Of a stretch of DNA of 64,000 bases, positions 28,301 through 38,850 are shown piece by piece (positions within the stretch are counted from its first letter, which is position 1; each line of letters opens with the position of its first letter). Location: assembly GCA_947260005.1 (NCBI GenBank), contig CAMYOL010000007.1:175574-239573 (forward strand), in the 5' to 3' direction. This DNA comes from an uncultured Ectothiorhodospiraceae bacterium (GTDB taxonomy: Bacteria > Pseudomonadota > Gammaproteobacteria > UBA6429 > Thiohalophilaceae). The notes under the pieces are model-generated. The model saw nothing but the letters and a program-made list of their open reading frames with translations. It ran no database searches and was not told the DNA's origin. The position numbers and the translations under genes were made by a program.

Positions 28301-28885
28301 TTAATCTTGCCATATAGGTATATTATATTCTGATAACAACTGGGCCGTTTCGTATAAAGGCAATCCCATTACCCCGGAAAAACTGCCACTTAGATAAGAC
28401 ACGAACGTCGCTGCCCTGCCCTGAATCGCATAACTCCCAGCCTTATCAATGGGCTCGCCGGTCGCCCAATAATCATCAATCTCGGCCTGGCTAAGTTCGC
28501 GAAACGTAACTTGTGAGACATTAACACAAACTGAATGTCTCTCACTAATCAGGGCTATCCCGGTCATCACCTGATGTTCCCGGCCTGATAATGAGCTCAA
28601 CATAGATTTTGCTGACGCCTTGTCAGTCGGTTTGCCTAAAATTTCACCGTCCAGGCAGACAATGGTGTCCGCACCTAATACAGGCAGTCTTATCTCATCA
28701 GACAACGAAGACCAAATAGTGTTCGCTTTCTCAAAGGCTAATCGCTGTACATGTTGTTCCGGGGTTTCATTTTGAATAATCGCCTCATCAACCTCAGCAA
28801 CCATGACCTCAAAACGGACACCAATCTGCTCAAGCAGCTGCTGCCGACGAGGGGACTGTGAAGCTAAATATAAATCGACATCCAT
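28301..28885 (-). CDS. Maf-family nucleoside triphosphate pyrophosphatase
   Basis: 194 residues with YLASQSPRRQQLL at the start, VLGADTIV in the middle and YAIQGRAATFVSYLSGSFSGVMGLPLYE at the end, all Maf hallmarks. These house-cleaning enzymes hydrolyse dTTP, UTP or modified pyrimidine nucleotides. The conserved block suits the YhdE (dTTP/UTP) branch, which also sits next to rng in E. coli. Three bp separate it from rng. Confidence 0.93.
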   Translation of the reverse strand: MDVDLYLASQSPRRQQLLEQIGVRFEVMVAEVDEAIIQNETPEQHVQRLAFEKANTIWSSLSDEIRLPVLGADTIVCLDGEILGKPTDKASAKSMLSSLSGREHQVMTGIALISERHSVCVNVSQVTFRELSQAEIDDYWATGEPIDKAGSYAIQGRAATFVSYLSGSFSGVMGLPLYETAQLLSEYNIPIWQD

Positions 28886-28894
28886 GCAGGCTTT

Positions 28895-29362
28895 TTACTT
28901 ATGATAGGGGTGATTATTAATAATAGAATAAGCTCGATATAATTGCTCGGCCAGCATGACTCTGATAATCGGATGTGGGAAGGTCATGGCTGAAAATGAC
29001 ATTTTTGCATGAGCCTGTTGCAGGAGCCCTGATGTCATTCCTTCAGGCCCACCAATTAGAAAACTGATATTGGTGCCATCTCGTTGCCAATCCTTAATGT
29101 TGTCAGCAAGCGTTTTTGTTGACCAGGCTTGCCCCCCTTTATCCAGGGCAATGATTTTATGATCTTTAGCAACGGCCTGAAGCATGCGTTGCGCTTCTTT
29201 TTCAAGGATTTTTTTAGTATTTGACGATTTGCCACGCTTCTCGGCACTGATTTCAATCAGGCTTATAGTGATGCCACTGCCGATTCGTTTAATGTATTCC
29301 TGATAGCCGTCTTGCACCCAGGCTGGCATCCGTTCACCCACTGCAATGATCTGAATACGCAT
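28895..29362 (-). CDS. rlmH: RlmH, 23S rRNA pseudouridine-1915 N3-methyltransferase
   Basis: 155 residues, exactly the typical length, SPOUT fold with IIALDKGGQAWSTKTLAD, FLIGGPEGMTSGLL and the C-terminal MTFPHPIIRVMLAEQLYRAYSI knot region. It methylates pseudouridine 1915 in helix 69 of 23S rRNA on 70S ribosomes. Abuts rsfS directly, the same order as in E. coli. Confidence 0.97.
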   Translation of the reverse strand: MRIQIIAVGERMPAWVQDGYQEYIKRIGSGITISLIEISAEKRGKSSNTKKILEKEAQRMLQAVAKDHKIIALDKGGQAWSTKTLADNIKDWQRDGTNISFLIGGPEGMTSGLLQQAHAKMSFSAMTFPHPIIRVMLAEQLYRAYSIINNHPYHK

Positions 29363-29749
29363 TTAACTGGAATGATCCGCCTCTTGGTTGGATTGATCGG
29401 CCTCATGGCTTACAGACGAACCTGGGCTTTCATCACCCCAGAGTTTTTCTATGTTATAAAAATCACGCACAGCGGGTTGCATGACGTGTACTACGACATC
29501 ACCTAAATCGATTAAGGCCCACTCACCGGCATCCGTCCCCTCAAGCCCCAGTGGCCGCATCTGGTTTTCTTTACATTTCACCACCACCGAATCGACCAAA
29601 GCCTTGACCTGACGATTGCTGTTGCCAGAGGCAACCACCATAACATCTGTAATGGTTGTCTTATCCTGTACATCAAATACTTTGATATCGATGCCTTTTA
29701 TGTCTTCCAGGGCATCAACCACCAATTGGGTTAATTTCTTACTATCCAT
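29363..29749 (-). CDS. rsfS: RsfS, ribosomal silencing factor
   Basis: 128 residues from the ATG at 29749 (MDSKKLTQLVVDALEDIKG); the frame stays open 18 codons further up, inside nadD, but this ATG fits the family. It contains DIKVFDVQDKTTITDVMVVASG and NQMRPLGLEGTDAGEWALIDLGDVVVHVM, the RsfS hallmarks. It binds uL14 and blocks subunit joining during starvation. The C terminus carries a polar tail with repeated SNQEADHSS-like residues. Overlaps nadD by 8 bp. Confidence 0.95.
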   Translation of the reverse strand: MDSKKLTQLVVDALEDIKGIDIKVFDVQDKTTITDVMVVASGNSNRQVKALVDSVVVKCKENQMRPLGLEGTDAGEWALIDLGDVVVHVMQPAVRDFYNIEKLWGDESPGSSVSHEADQSNQEADHSS

Positions 29750-30392
29750 ATATTTTCTCTTGTTGATAAATTCGTTCTTGCTGCAGGTAATCCACAACCG
29801 CATCCGGTAGCAAAAAATTAAGTTTACTACCTTGTCTTGCCAGTTCGCGAATCCTGGTCGCAGAAATATCCAGTTGCGTAACAGGACAAAAATAACAATG
29901 CCCGAATGACCCTGTTAAAAATTCATCCTTATTCTTTGTTTCGGCGCCACGGATATATTTTTTCAATTCTGATTCGGTAATGGAATCAATATCGAAATTT
30001 GGACGATAGGTGATAACAATATTGATGAGCCCAACAATCGCTTGCCACTCCCGCCATGATTCGAAGCCGATGAAGGCATCCATACCGACTATTAAGCAAA
30101 ATTTTTCATCTGGAAAATCTGACTGCAAACTTCTGATCGTATCAATCATATACGAAGGTCCATCACGATTAATCTCACGATCGTCGACACTCATACCAGC
30201 GATATTTTCAGTCGCCAATAACAGCATTTGACACCGTTGAGCTTTGCTTGCAACAGGTTGTTCACGATGAGCCGGTATACCGGCCGGAATAAAACGTATT
30301 TCAGAAAGACCTAACTCAGTATAAACATCGACCGCAGGTCGCAGGTGTCCGAAATGTACTGGATCAAATGTACCGCCATAAATCCCAATCAT
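29742..30392 (-). CDS. nadD: NadD, nicotinate-nucleotide adenylyltransferase
   Basis: 216 residues with GIYGGTFDPVHFGHLRPAVD (nucleotidyltransferase HxGH) and the C-terminal ISATRIRELARQG (ISxTxxR). It makes deamido-NAD from nicotinate mononucleotide and ATP. Gene order nadD-rsfS-rlmH matches E. coli. proA lies 18 bp upstream, an insertion relative to E. coli, where holA is next. Confidence 0.96.
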   Translation of the reverse strand: MIGIYGGTFDPVHFGHLRPAVDVYTELGLSEIRFIPAGIPAHREQPVASKAQRCQMLLLATENIAGMSVDDREINRDGPSYMIDTIRSLQSDFPDEKFCLIVGMDAFIGFESWREWQAIVGLINIVITYRPNFDIDSITESELKKYIRGAETKNKDEFLTGSFGHCYFCPVTQLDISATRIRELARQGSKLNFLLPDAVVDYLQQERIYQQEKIYG

Positions 30393-30410
30393 GGAAACCG
30401 CATTACCACT

Positions 30411-31679
30411 TTAGCCACGAATATGACCATCACCGAAGACAACATATTTTTGCGAGGTTAATCCATGTAAACCAACCGGTCCACGTGCATGTATTTTATC
30501 TGTGCTGATACCAATCTCGGCACCGAGGCCATATTCAAAACCATCGGCGAAACGGGTTGAGGTATTAACCATAACGGAACTGGAATCCACTTCCGCCATA
30601 AAACGACGGGTACTGGTCAAATCCTCGGTAATAATTGACTCGGTATGTCCAGAACTATGTTGATGGATATGATCAATCGCTTCATCCAGACCATCCAGTG
30701 TTTTAATGGACAATATTGGCGCTAAATATTCTGTATCCCAATCCTCATCCGTCGCTGAATTGATATTCGCTACAATGGCCTGGGTCTGAGCACAACCGCG
30801 TATTTCAACACCCTCTTTTTCATACATGCGAATCAATTTTGGCAATATCTCTGCAGCTATGACCTTATCAACTAATAAGGTTTCCATGGTGTTACAAGTA
30901 CCATAGCGTTGGGTCTTGGCGTTGAAGGCGACCGAAATCGCCTTATCCTGATCAGCCTTACCATCTATATAGACATGACAGACACCATGTAGATGCTTAA
31001 TCACCGGTACACTCGCATCTGCACTCACCCGCTCAATCAATCCTTTACCACCGCGAGGTACAATCACATCCACATAATCCGGCATCGTAATTAATTCGCC
31101 AACGGCTTGTCGATCGGTTGTTTCAACCACCTGTACTGAGGCAGTGGATAGCTTTGCAGCTTTTAAACCTTCGGCAATGCAGCTGGCTAATGCCTGATTC
31201 GAATAGGCCGCTTCAGAGCCGCCCCGTAAAATTGCCGCATTACCTGATTTCAAACACAAGGCCGCAGCATCAATGGTCACGTTGGGGCGAGACTCATAGA
31301 TAATTCCGATCACACCCAGTGGCACTCGCATTTGTCCAACTTGAATACCCGATGGCATGTATTTTAAATCATTAATTTCACCAATTGGATCAGGCAAGGC
31401 GACTATTTGCCGTACACCTTCAGCCATTGATGCAATTCGTTCATCATCCAGCGCCAGACGATCCAGTAAAGCTGCATCCAGACCTTTTTTAGCCCCGGCA
31501 TCCAGGTCTTTTTGATTCTCAGCTAGCAGGGTGGTTTTACTCGACTCGATCGTATCGGCAATCGCCAGTAAAGCGCTGTTTTTTTGATTCGTCGTGGCTT
31601 TCATCAGCTCGCGTGAAGCTTTCCGGGCCTGAACACCGAGTTGAGTCATGTATTGTTTTAAATCAAATTTTGCGTCCAT
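30411..31679 (-). CDS. proA: ProA, gamma-glutamyl phosphate reductase
   Basis: 422 residues, aldehyde dehydrogenase superfamily, with the catalytic cysteine in [17 protein letters not shown] and the cofactor region [17 protein letters not shown]. It reduces gamma-glutamyl phosphate to glutamate semialdehyde in proline synthesis. proB is not in the window. It lies in the nadD-holA run, 25 bp after holA. Confidence 0.97.
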   Translation of the reverse strand: MDAKFDLKQYMTQLGVQARKASRELMKATTNQKNSALLAIADTIESSKTTLLAENQKDLDAGAKKGLDAALLDRLALDDERIASMAEGVRQIVALPDPIGEINDLKYMPSGIQVGQMRVPLGVIGIIYESRPNVTIDAAALCLKSGNAAILRGGSEAAYSNQALASCIAEGLKAAKLSTASVQVVETTDRQAVGELITMPDYVDVIVPRGGKGLIERVSADASVPVIKHLHGVCHVYIDGKADQDKAISVAFNAKTQRYGTCNTMETLLVDKVIAAEILPKLIRMYEKEGVEIRGCAQTQAIVANINSATDEDWDTEYLAPILSIKTLDGLDEAIDHIHQHSSGHTESIITEDLTSTRRFMAEVDSSSVMVNTSTRFADGFEYGLGAEIGISTDKIHARGPVGLHGLTSQKYVVFGDGHIRG

Positions 31680-31704
31680 TAACTTTCTCTATTCTTTAGC
31701 TAAA

Positions 31705-32727
31705 CTAGGCCGAAACGAGCAGTGGTTGACCGGCCACCTGTAATGCCAATTCTAACAATTCATCCCAGGCTTTGCCTGCTCTTTGTCCCTTAATTATACG
31801 ATCTAATTGCTGACACCGTTGCAGCCAATTTCGCGACTGGTTCAATGAACCTCGTTGAATCGCTCGACTTATCAATGGCTTACGTTTGTCCCAGACACGC
31901 TGTGCCGCCATTGCACTATTTAAGTTGCTGCCACTTAACATTTCCTCCTGTATCCGATACAGGCAACGAATTTCTCGTTGTAATGCCCACAACATCAACA
32001 CTGCCTCTACACCTTCGGCTTTTAAACCAAATATCAGCTTCGCAACACGCTCCGGATCGCCCGACAGAGTGGCATCAGCAAAACTAAAAATATCATAGCG
32101 CGCACTATCACTTACCGCCGACTGAATTTGCTCCGTCGACAAAGCGCCTTCACCATACAGTAATAACAATTTCTCAAATTCCTGATCCGCCGCTAACAAA
32201 TTTCCCTCAATCCGATCAGCAAGAATTTTTAATGCCTCAGGCTCCGCTGATAACCCACGCAGGCTTAGTCGTTGCTGGATCCATTGTGGTAAACGACCAA
32301 TCTCAATTGGCCAAATCTGTAACAACGCTCCGACTTGTTCCAGACTCTTCAACCACTTTGATTTCGTTTGAGCCGCTTCTAATTTTCCGGCACTGATTAA
32401 TAAAATCGTATCTTCGGGTAACGATTCAGAATATTGTTGCAAAGCCTTGGTACCTTCCCGGCCGGGTTTGGCATTCGGAATTCGTAACTCAATCAGTTTT
32501 TTTTCAGAAAATAAGGACAGGTTATTTCCTTCCGCGGCCAGTGATGACCAGTCAAAACTTCGATCGACATGAAAAATCTGCCGCTCGCTAAAACCTTGTT
32601 GCAATGCCGCTTCTCGAATCATGCGACAAGCCTCATCGAGTTGAAAGGGTTCATCGCCTGTAACAAAATACACAGGTAATAGTGGTTTGGTTAGTTGAGA
32701 ACTCAATTGTTGAAATGGGATTTTCAT
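31705..32727 (-). CDS. holA: HolA, DNA polymerase III delta subunit
   Basis: 340 residues, the usual length. It has the AAA+-like delta fold without a functional P-loop, with PVYFVTGDEPFQLDEACRMI at the N terminus and ALQREIRCLYRIQEEM in the C-terminal collar region. It opens the beta sliding clamp in the clamp loader. Between lptE and proA; in E. coli the order is leuS-lptE-holA-nadD. Confidence 0.95.
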   Translation of the reverse strand: MKIPFQQLSSQLTKPLLPVYFVTGDEPFQLDEACRMIREAALQQGFSERQIFHVDRSFDWSSLAAEGNNLSLFSEKKLIELRIPNAKPGREGTKALQQYSESLPEDTILLISAGKLEAAQTKSKWLKSLEQVGALLQIWPIEIGRLPQWIQQRLSLRGLSAEPEALKILADRIEGNLLAADQEFEKLLLLYGEGALSTEQIQSAVSDSARYDIFSFADATLSGDPERVAKLIFGLKAEGVEAVLMLWALQREIRCLYRIQEEMLSGSNLNSAMAAQRVWDKRKPLISRAIQRGSLNQSRNWLQRCQQLDRIIKGQRAGKAWDELLELALQVAGQPLLVSA

Positions 32728-32748
32728 ATTTTCAACAAGTTCACTGGA

Positions 32749-33276
32749 TTATTTAGTTTGGCCGCTTTTAATTTGGGAATCAACGCGACGCATCATTTGC
32801 CTGACCGAAAATTTTACCATATTGGTCCGAATTTGTGCTTCTTGTGCATCGGTGGCGAGAACGTTGTTTGGATCAAACTGGAAATCCCGTATTAAAGAAA
32901 TTTCCTGGTTTTTAATAATCACCGAACCATCAGCTTCGCTAATCTTAAAATAATAACGATATATCAGTTCATATTCTGAAGCTCGTCCCAGAGCATCGAC
33001 CGATAAAACACGACGTCGAAAATTTTCGCCACTAATCGTAATAATCGATTTTGCATTTTGAGCTTGTCTTAATACCTCTGAGCCGGAACTCTGTAACACA
33101 CGCTTTAGTTCCTGGTGTAATTCAGAAAATTCGCCGATACCTGTAATGTGAGTTTTCTGCAACACATCTGGCACCTCAACGCTACCACGCAGACGAAACC
33201 CACAGGCGGTCATGGAAAGCATCAGGCTAACGAGAATAAAAATACGAGCATGGGTATGAAATTTATTTAACAACAA
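32749..33276 (-). CDS. lptE: LptE, outer-membrane LPS-assembly lipoprotein
   Basis: 175 residues with a lipobox LSMTAC (acylated Cys about residue 25) followed by [12 protein letters not shown], the LptE opening. It plugs the LptD barrel and helps insert LPS in the outer membrane. No ATG fits: the next one is at residue 19, inside the signal peptide, so a TTG start at 33276 (or 33273) must be used. The gene overlaps the 3' end of leuS by 14 bp, so the rare start may depend on translational coupling. Confidence 0.9.
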   Translation of the reverse strand: MLLNKFHTHARIFILVSLMLSMTACGFRLRGSVEVPDVLQKTHITGIGEFSELHQELKRVLQSSGSEVLRQAQNAKSIITISGENFRRRVLSVDALGRASEYELIYRYYFKISEADGSVIIKNQEISLIRDFQFDPNNVLATDAQEAQIRTNMVKFSVRQMMRRVDSQIKSGQTK

Positions 33277-35860
33277 TATTCACCAATTTAGCGGGAACGA
33301 CAATCACCTTTACAATCGCCAAACCTTCTACAAAGCGCTTAACGTTGTCATCAGCTAACGCAGTTGCCTCGACCTCATTGCGGTCGGCATCGGCTGGCAC
33401 GCAAATACGCCCACGCAGCTTACCATTCACTTGAACTATCATCTCCAGTTCGTCACGTTGTAATGCCGATTCATCAGCCACCGGCCATGATTGATCTTCG
33501 ATGCTGATTGAGTTCGGTGACAATTCTGACCACAGGCTATGGCAAAAATGAGGAACAATCGGAGAAAGCATCAAGATAATCGACTCGAAGGCCTCTTGCA
33601 GGATCGCTCTGGACATATCGCTACGATCATCAAATTTTCCGATGGTATTCATTAACTCCATCACTGCGGCAATGGCAGTGTTAAAAGTGAAACGCCGGCC
33701 GACATCATCGGAGATTTTTTTAATGGTCGCATGGACTTGTCGACGTAAGGTTTTCTGTTTGTCATTCAAGCTTGATGCATCTAGCTGAACCGTTGGTCCT
33801 GCCTGTACATGCTCAAAAACGACCCGCCATAGACGGCGCAAAAATCGGAAAGAACCTTCCACTGCCGTATCCGACCATTCCAGACTCTGATCCGGCGGCG
33901 CGGTAAACATGATAAACAGACGAGCCGTATCCGCACCGTATTCTTCAATCAGATGTTGAGGATCGACGCCATTACTTTTCGATTTTGACATCTTTTCTAC
34001 CGACCCGACCACAACCGGTTTGGAATCGGCCAGTAATATTGCTCTTTCTATTTGACCCTTACGATCAACTTCCGTATCCACTTCGGCTGGGCTGAAATAT
34101 TCTTTCTTGCCATCCTTTTCTCGATAAAAGGTGGTCGCCACAACCATGCCCTGCGTTAACAGATTATCAATCGGTTCATCATTCTCAACCAAACCGACAC
34201 CGCGCATGAGTTTGTTAAAGAAGCGTGCATACAATAAATGCAGGATCGCATGTTCAATCCCACCAACATATTGATCGACGGGCAACCAATATTTCGCTCG
34301 CTCATCGAGCATGGCTTTATTATTATCGACACAGGCAAAACGCGCGTAATACCATGAGGACTCCATGAAGGTATCAAAGGTATCGGTTTCTCGTTGCGCC
34401 TTACCTCCACACTTTGGGCACTTAGTGTTATAAAACGATGGCATTTTTTTAATGGGTGAACCAACTCCATCAAACTCGACATCTTCGGGCAATTTGACGG
34501 GTAAATCTTTTTCGGCAACCGGTACTTCACCACATTTTTTACAATTAATGATCGGAATCGGGGTTCCCCAGTAACGTTGGCGCGACACACCCCAGTCACG
34601 TAAACGATAGGTAATACGTTTATTGCCTTTGTTGTGTTGTGATAACTTATCAGCAATCTTGTCAAAGGCCTGTTCAGAACTCAGCCCATCGAATTCACCC
34701 GAGTGAATTAATCTTCCTTTATCAACATAGGCTGAGGATTTTAAATCGACCTCAATATCCACTGCGTCTTCACCCGGTTCAATAACCTGTTGAATGGGTA
34801 AACCGTATTTATTGGCAAACTCCCAATCACGTTGATCATGGGCCGGCACCGACATCACCGCACCTTCGCCATATCCCATCAATACAAAGTTAGCAATAAA
34901 TACCGGAACCTTTTGTCCTGTAATAGGATGTATGGCTTTCATCCCGGTATCGATGCCTTTTTTCTCCAACTTTTCAATGGTGGCCTCTGCCGTACCCACA
35001 GCGGCACATTCTTTTATAAAGGCGGCAACATTACTGTGTTTTTCGGCCGCTTGATGTGCGAGTGGATGTTCGGCGGCAACCGCGACATAGGTCACGCCCA
35101 TTAAGGTATCAGGACGAGTGGTAAATACTTTTAATTTATCTTTCGAATCCGCAATATCGAAAACAATATCAACACCTTGTGAGCGCCCAATCCAGTTTCG
35201 CTGCATGGTCACCACTTGTTCAGGCCAGCCAGTCAATCCATCCAGTTCGTTGAGCAATTCATCTGCATAATCCGTTATTTTCATGAACCATTGGGGGATG
35301 TCCTTACGCTCAACCTCACTGTCACATCGCCAGCACTTACCATCGATGACCTGTTCGTTTGCTAATACGGTTAAATCATTTGGACACCAATTGACTGGCG
35401 AGGTTTTTTTGTAAACCAGACCTTTTTTATATAAGCGGGTGAATAGCCATTGTTCCCATCGGTAATAGTCAGGATCACAGGTAGCGAACTCACGATCCCA
35501 GTCATAACCTAATCCCAAACGTTTTAACTGATCACGCATATAATCGATATTTTCACGTGTCCAGGCAGCCGGAGGCACATTATTTTTTATCGCTGCATTC
35601 TCTGCTGGCAGACCAAAGGCATCCCAACCCATCGGTTGTAATACATTTTTACCTAACATGCGCTGGTAACGACTAATCACATCACCAATCGTGTAGTTTC
35701 GTACATGGCCCATATGCAATCGACCACTGGGATAAGGAAACATCGACAGGCAATAATACTTTTCTTTAGTCGTGTCTTCGCTGACACTAAAAACCTTGTT
35801 ATCTTGCCAATAGTCTTGTGCACGTTGTTCTATAATTTTTGGTTCGTATTGTTCTTTCAT
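33263..35860 (-). CDS. leuS: Leucyl-tRNA synthetase
   Basis: 865 residues, class I synthetase with the HIGH-type motif [15 protein letters not shown], a CP1 editing domain, zinc cysteines (CWRCDSEV and [15 protein letters not shown]) and the KMSKS loop in [14 protein letters not shown]. It charges tRNA-Leu. Head of the leuS-lptE-holA run; its own promoter should lie in the 76 bp between it and lnt. Confidence 0.98.
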   Translation of the reverse strand: MKEQYEPKIIEQRAQDYWQDNKVFSVSEDTTKEKYYCLSMFPYPSGRLHMGHVRNYTIGDVISRYQRMLGKNVLQPMGWDAFGLPAENAAIKNNVPPAAWTRENIDYMRDQLKRLGLGYDWDREFATCDPDYYRWEQWLFTRLYKKGLVYKKTSPVNWCPNDLTVLANEQVIDGKCWRCDSEVERKDIPQWFMKITDYADELLNELDGLTGWPEQVVTMQRNWIGRSQGVDIVFDIADSKDKLKVFTTRPDTLMGVTYVAVAAEHPLAHQAAEKHSNVAAFIKECAAVGTAEATIEKLEKKGIDTGMKAIHPITGQKVPVFIANFVLMGYGEGAVMSVPAHDQRDWEFANKYGLPIQQVIEPGEDAVDIEVDLKSSAYVDKGRLIHSGEFDGLSSEQAFDKIADKLSQHNKGNKRITYRLRDWGVSRQRYWGTPIPIINCKKCGEVPVAEKDLPVKLPEDVEFDGVGSPIKKMPSFYNTKCPKCGGKAQRETDTFDTFMESSWYYARFACVDNNKAMLDERAKYWLPVDQYVGGIEHAILHLLYARFFNKLMRGVGLVENDEPIDNLLTQGMVVATTFYREKDGKKEYFSPAEVDTEVDRKGQIERAILLADSKPVVVGSVEKMSKSKSNGVDPQHLIEEYGADTARLFIMFTAPPDQSLEWSDTAVEGSFRFLRRLWRVVFEHVQAGPTVQLDASSLNDKQKTLRRQVHATIKKISDDVGRRFTFNTAIAAVMELMNTIGKFDDRSDMSRAILQEAFESIILMLSPIVPHFCHSLWSELSPNSISIEDQSWPVADESALQRDELEMIVQVNGKLRGRICVPADADRNEVEATALADDNVKRFVEGLAIVKVIVVPAKLVNIVVK

Positions 35861-35936
35861 TTTATCTGTCTGTATTTAGGTTTGTTTCTTTACCCGCGTC
35901 CGGTCAATATACCTGATGCCCGATTTTAATTCAGCC

Positions 35937-37445
35937 TCAACGTGCCCGGAAAACGATCCGCTTCACGATCAAAAATCCTAAGGACAAGGACATGAATATC
36001 ACGATAGGCCAATTTCCCCAACGTACATAGGGGGTCGAACCTTGCAGAGGTTGCACCGTTCCGATCAGAATGGCTTTTTCGTGTAATTCTGTGTTTTGAA
36101 CAAGTTGGCCGAATTCATCGATTAATGCAGAAATCCCGGTGGTGGTTGAACGAATAGATTGACGTTGCGTCTCAATGGCGCGCATCCTCGCAATCTGTAA
36201 ATGCTGATGTGCTGCCCACGACTTTCCGTACCAGGCATTATTACTACCATTTATCAGCACTTCGGCCTCCGGTAAAAAATCGATTAACTCTTCACCAAAA
36301 GCATCTTCATAGCAAATGGTAGGGGCCATGCTATGTCCCGCGACTTCAAGCCCGCTTTGATCGGGTTCTCCCGGACTAAAGCCGGACATGGGTAATTGAA
36401 AAAAACCGGCCAATTTTTTTGCAAATTCTGGCAACGGAACATATTCACCAAATGGAACCAGATGTCGTTTGTGATATACATCAGGTTTTGTCCCCAATAC
36501 AATTAATGAGCTATGGTATTGAGTATCCACATCGCCATAAGGCACACCAATCACCAGGGCTGTATTGGTTTCAACGGCACGATCCTGGAGCCTGGTTTTA
36601 TATAACAGGGGTGCGTCTTGCCATAAAATGGTGAGCGCATTCTCCGGCCACATAATAAGATCATGTTCACCCCACAACGGTTCACTCATTTGTGCATAGA
36701 CATCCATGCGATGTCTGATTTGTTCCGGATCCCACTTGGTGATCTGAGGCAGACTGGCCTGGACAATGGCGACCTTGATCGGTTCACCGGATTTTTCAGT
36801 CCACTGAAACGGAATGAGTCCTGAGCCCATAATAAACAAGCCGACGAGCACAATGGACACGACAGGCGTAATAAATTTTTTAATCGGCACTAATAAGCAA
36901 ATACTGGCCGAGACCAATAACGAGAGTAACGATAAACCATAAATGCCTAAAATCGGCGCAAAGCCCACTAATGACGTATTGATATGTGCATAACCGAGGT
37001 GCAACCATGGGAAGCCGGTCATAAACCAACCGCGAATCCATTCAAAGATTAACCAGGTTAAGGCAAACACAAACGCGGCAAGACCAAACGACAAGCCTCT
37101 CGCTAAAATCACACCAACCAGCGCCTGTGACGCTTGAAACAAAGCCAGGAAAGCAACAAAAATTAACGTCAATAAAAAGGCTACGGGGGCCGAAGTAAAA
37201 CCAAAATCACTAATGGCGATGTAGACCCAGGAAGCGCCCACCGCAAAAAGTCCAAAACCAAATAGATAACCGCGTCGGAAAGCTAATTTTTTAGGGCTAT
37301 CGTATATAATCCAGAAGAATAAACTCGGAATGAGCAAACTTAGTGGGTAGTAATTTAATGGTGCAAAAGCAAGTGGCAGCAACATGCCAAGGACAAGCGC
37401 AAACACATCAAAACCATAATGCGACTTATCCATCATACGACTCAT
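35937..37445 (-). CDS. lnt: Lnt, apolipoprotein N-acyltransferase
   Basis: 502 residues: about seven membrane helices in the first 200 residues, then a periplasmic nitrilase-like domain with the triad glutamate in MWPENAL, lysine in YHKRHLVPFGEYV and cysteine in TICYEDAFGEE. It adds the third acyl chain to outer-membrane lipoproteins, needed by MlaA and LptE encoded in this window. Its start shares one base with the corC stop (TGATG). Confidence 0.96.
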   Translation of the reverse strand: MSRMMDKSHYGFDVFALVLGMLLPLAFAPLNYYPLSLLIPSLFFWIIYDSPKKLAFRRGYLFGFGLFAVGASWVYIAISDFGFTSAPVAFLLTLIFVAFLALFQASQALVGVILARGLSFGLAAFVFALTWLIFEWIRGWFMTGFPWLHLGYAHINTSLVGFAPILGIYGLSLLSLLVSASICLLVPIKKFITPVVSIVLVGLFIMGSGLIPFQWTEKSGEPIKVAIVQASLPQITKWDPEQIRHRMDVYAQMSEPLWGEHDLIMWPENALTILWQDAPLLYKTRLQDRAVETNTALVIGVPYGDVDTQYHSSLIVLGTKPDVYHKRHLVPFGEYVPLPEFAKKLAGFFQLPMSGFSPGEPDQSGLEVAGHSMAPTICYEDAFGEELIDFLPEAEVLINGSNNAWYGKSWAAHQHLQIARMRAIETQRQSIRSTTTGISALIDEFGQLVQNTELHEKAILIGTVQPLQGSTPYVRWGNWPIVIFMSLSLGFLIVKRIVFRAR

Positions 37446-38353
37446 CAGGTATTATCGGTTTGATCTTCTACGACAGCTCGTTCTTCTTCAACCGATTTAG
37501 TGACTTGTAATAAATGAACCCGTCGCGCATCAGCACGTAGCACTTTAAAGTCATAGCCGGCAATCGCGGTAATCTCTCCACGCTTAGGCAAATGACCCAG
37601 TGCATTCATCACCAGGCCACCAATAGTATCAAACTCGTGACTTTTAAGTTTGGTCTTGAAATGTTGATTAAACTCGTCAATCGGTGTTATTGCTTTCACC
37701 GTCGACTTCGTCGCTGAATGTTCCATAATATAAATATCATCTTCGAAATCATGTTCGTCCTCTATCTCACCGACGATTTGTTCCAGTACATCTTCAATGG
37801 TCACCATCCCGGCGACACCGCCATATTCATCGACAACGATGGCCATATGATTGCGACTGGCTCGAAACTCTTTTAATAGCACATTTAAACGTTTGCTCTC
37901 AGGGATAAATGCGGCTGGACGGAGGATATCGCGTAGATTAAATTTATCTTCGCTGCCCAACTGGAAATAAGGTAATAAATCTTTCGCTAATAAAATGCCA
38001 ATTACTTCATCGCGATTATCACCCACCACGGGATATCGGGAATGAGCAGCATCAACGACCATGGGCAACACTTCCTGCATACTCATATCACGTTCTAATA
38101 CGGTCATTTGCGAACGAGGGATCATCACATCCCTGACTTGCATTTCGGTGACCTGCAAGACACCCTCAATCATGACCAGGGCATCGAGATCAATAATATC
38201 TTTGTCCTGCGCTTCACGCACAACACTCACTAACTCATCACGGTTTTTCGGATCCGAATTTAGTAAGCTTGTAATGCGTCCAATCCAGGAGCGTTCGTTT
38301 TTATCTTCCGTGTGAGTCTGCCCATCCGGGCTACCCGATCGATCCTCATTCAT
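37445..38353 (-). CDS. corC: CorC (YbeX)-family CBS-domain protein
   Basis: 302 residues with a CBS pair ([18 protein letters not shown] at the first) and the C-terminal CorC_HlyC domain ([34 protein letters not shown]). There is no membrane domain, so it is the short soluble CorC form, linked to magnesium/cobalt efflux and, in E. coli, to ribosome biogenesis. It is coupled to ybeY by an ATGA overlap. Confidence 0.94.
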   Translation of the reverse strand: MNEDRSGSPDGQTHTEDKNERSWIGRITSLLNSDPKNRDELVSVVREAQDKDIIDLDALVMIEGVLQVTEMQVRDVMIPRSQMTVLERDMSMQEVLPMVVDAAHSRYPVVGDNRDEVIGILLAKDLLPYFQLGSEDKFNLRDILRPAAFIPESKRLNVLLKEFRASRNHMAIVVDEYGGVAGMVTIEDVLEQIVGEIEDEHDFEDDIYIMEHSATKSTVKAITPIDEFNQHFKTKLKSHEFDTIGGLVMNALGHLPKRGEITAIAGYDFKVLRADARRVHLLQVTKSVEEERAVVEDQTDNT

Positions 38354-38850
38354 GAGTGTGTTATCACCTCGTAGGGGTTTGGAAATCCAAGTCTCTGCAT
38401 ATAAATAATTTCTTTTTGTTCCATTTGCTCTGCCTGATCGTTTTCAATGTGGTCATAACCGAGCAGATGTAACGTGCCATGTACCACCATATGCGCCCAA
38501 TGCGCGACAAGCGGTTTCTGTTGCTCGACGGCCTCTTTGGCAACGACCTCTGCACAAATGACCAGGTCACCTAATAACGGGATAGGCACCGGTAAATCTT
38601 TTTCAGCCGGGAATGACAAGACATTCGTTGTTTTATCTTTGTCCCGGTATTGTTTATTCAACTCAGTTATCTCGTGTTCATCCACAATACGTACGGTAAG
38701 TTCGGCTTCTGATTGATGCTCACCGACTACAGTCGCAACCCAACTATGAATATCGTCCTCATTGGGTATACCTGTTTCATCTACGGCGCATTGCACGTCA
38801 ACTACGATAGGCGATATGTCATTCATTTGTGCTGTTATCAGCGTGTTCAT
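38350..38850 (-). CDS. ybeY: YbeY, rRNA maturation endoribonuclease
   Basis: 166 residues with the zinc site HGTLHLLGYDH and DKTTNVLSFPAE, both YbeY hallmarks. It takes part in 16S rRNA 3'-end processing and ribosome quality control. An alternative ATG at 38826 ([11 protein letters not shown]) is closer to typical N termini and would reduce the overlap with ybeZ from 32 to 8 bp; I keep the longer form as the upper bound. Confidence 0.94.
   Translation of the reverse strand: MNTLITAQMNDISPIVVDVQCAVDETGIPNEDDIHSWVATVVGEHQSEAELTVRIVDEHEITELNKQYRDKDKTTNVLSFPAEKDLPVPIPLLGDLVICAEVVAKEAVEQQKPLVAHWAHMVVHGTLHLLGYDHIENDQAEQMEQKEIIYMQRLGFPNPYEVITHS

Noticed and set aside
34156-34665. 169-residue frame inside leuS on the same strand
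   Set aside because: It is an alternative frame of leuS, which is intact over its full length; residues lack any protein-like pattern.
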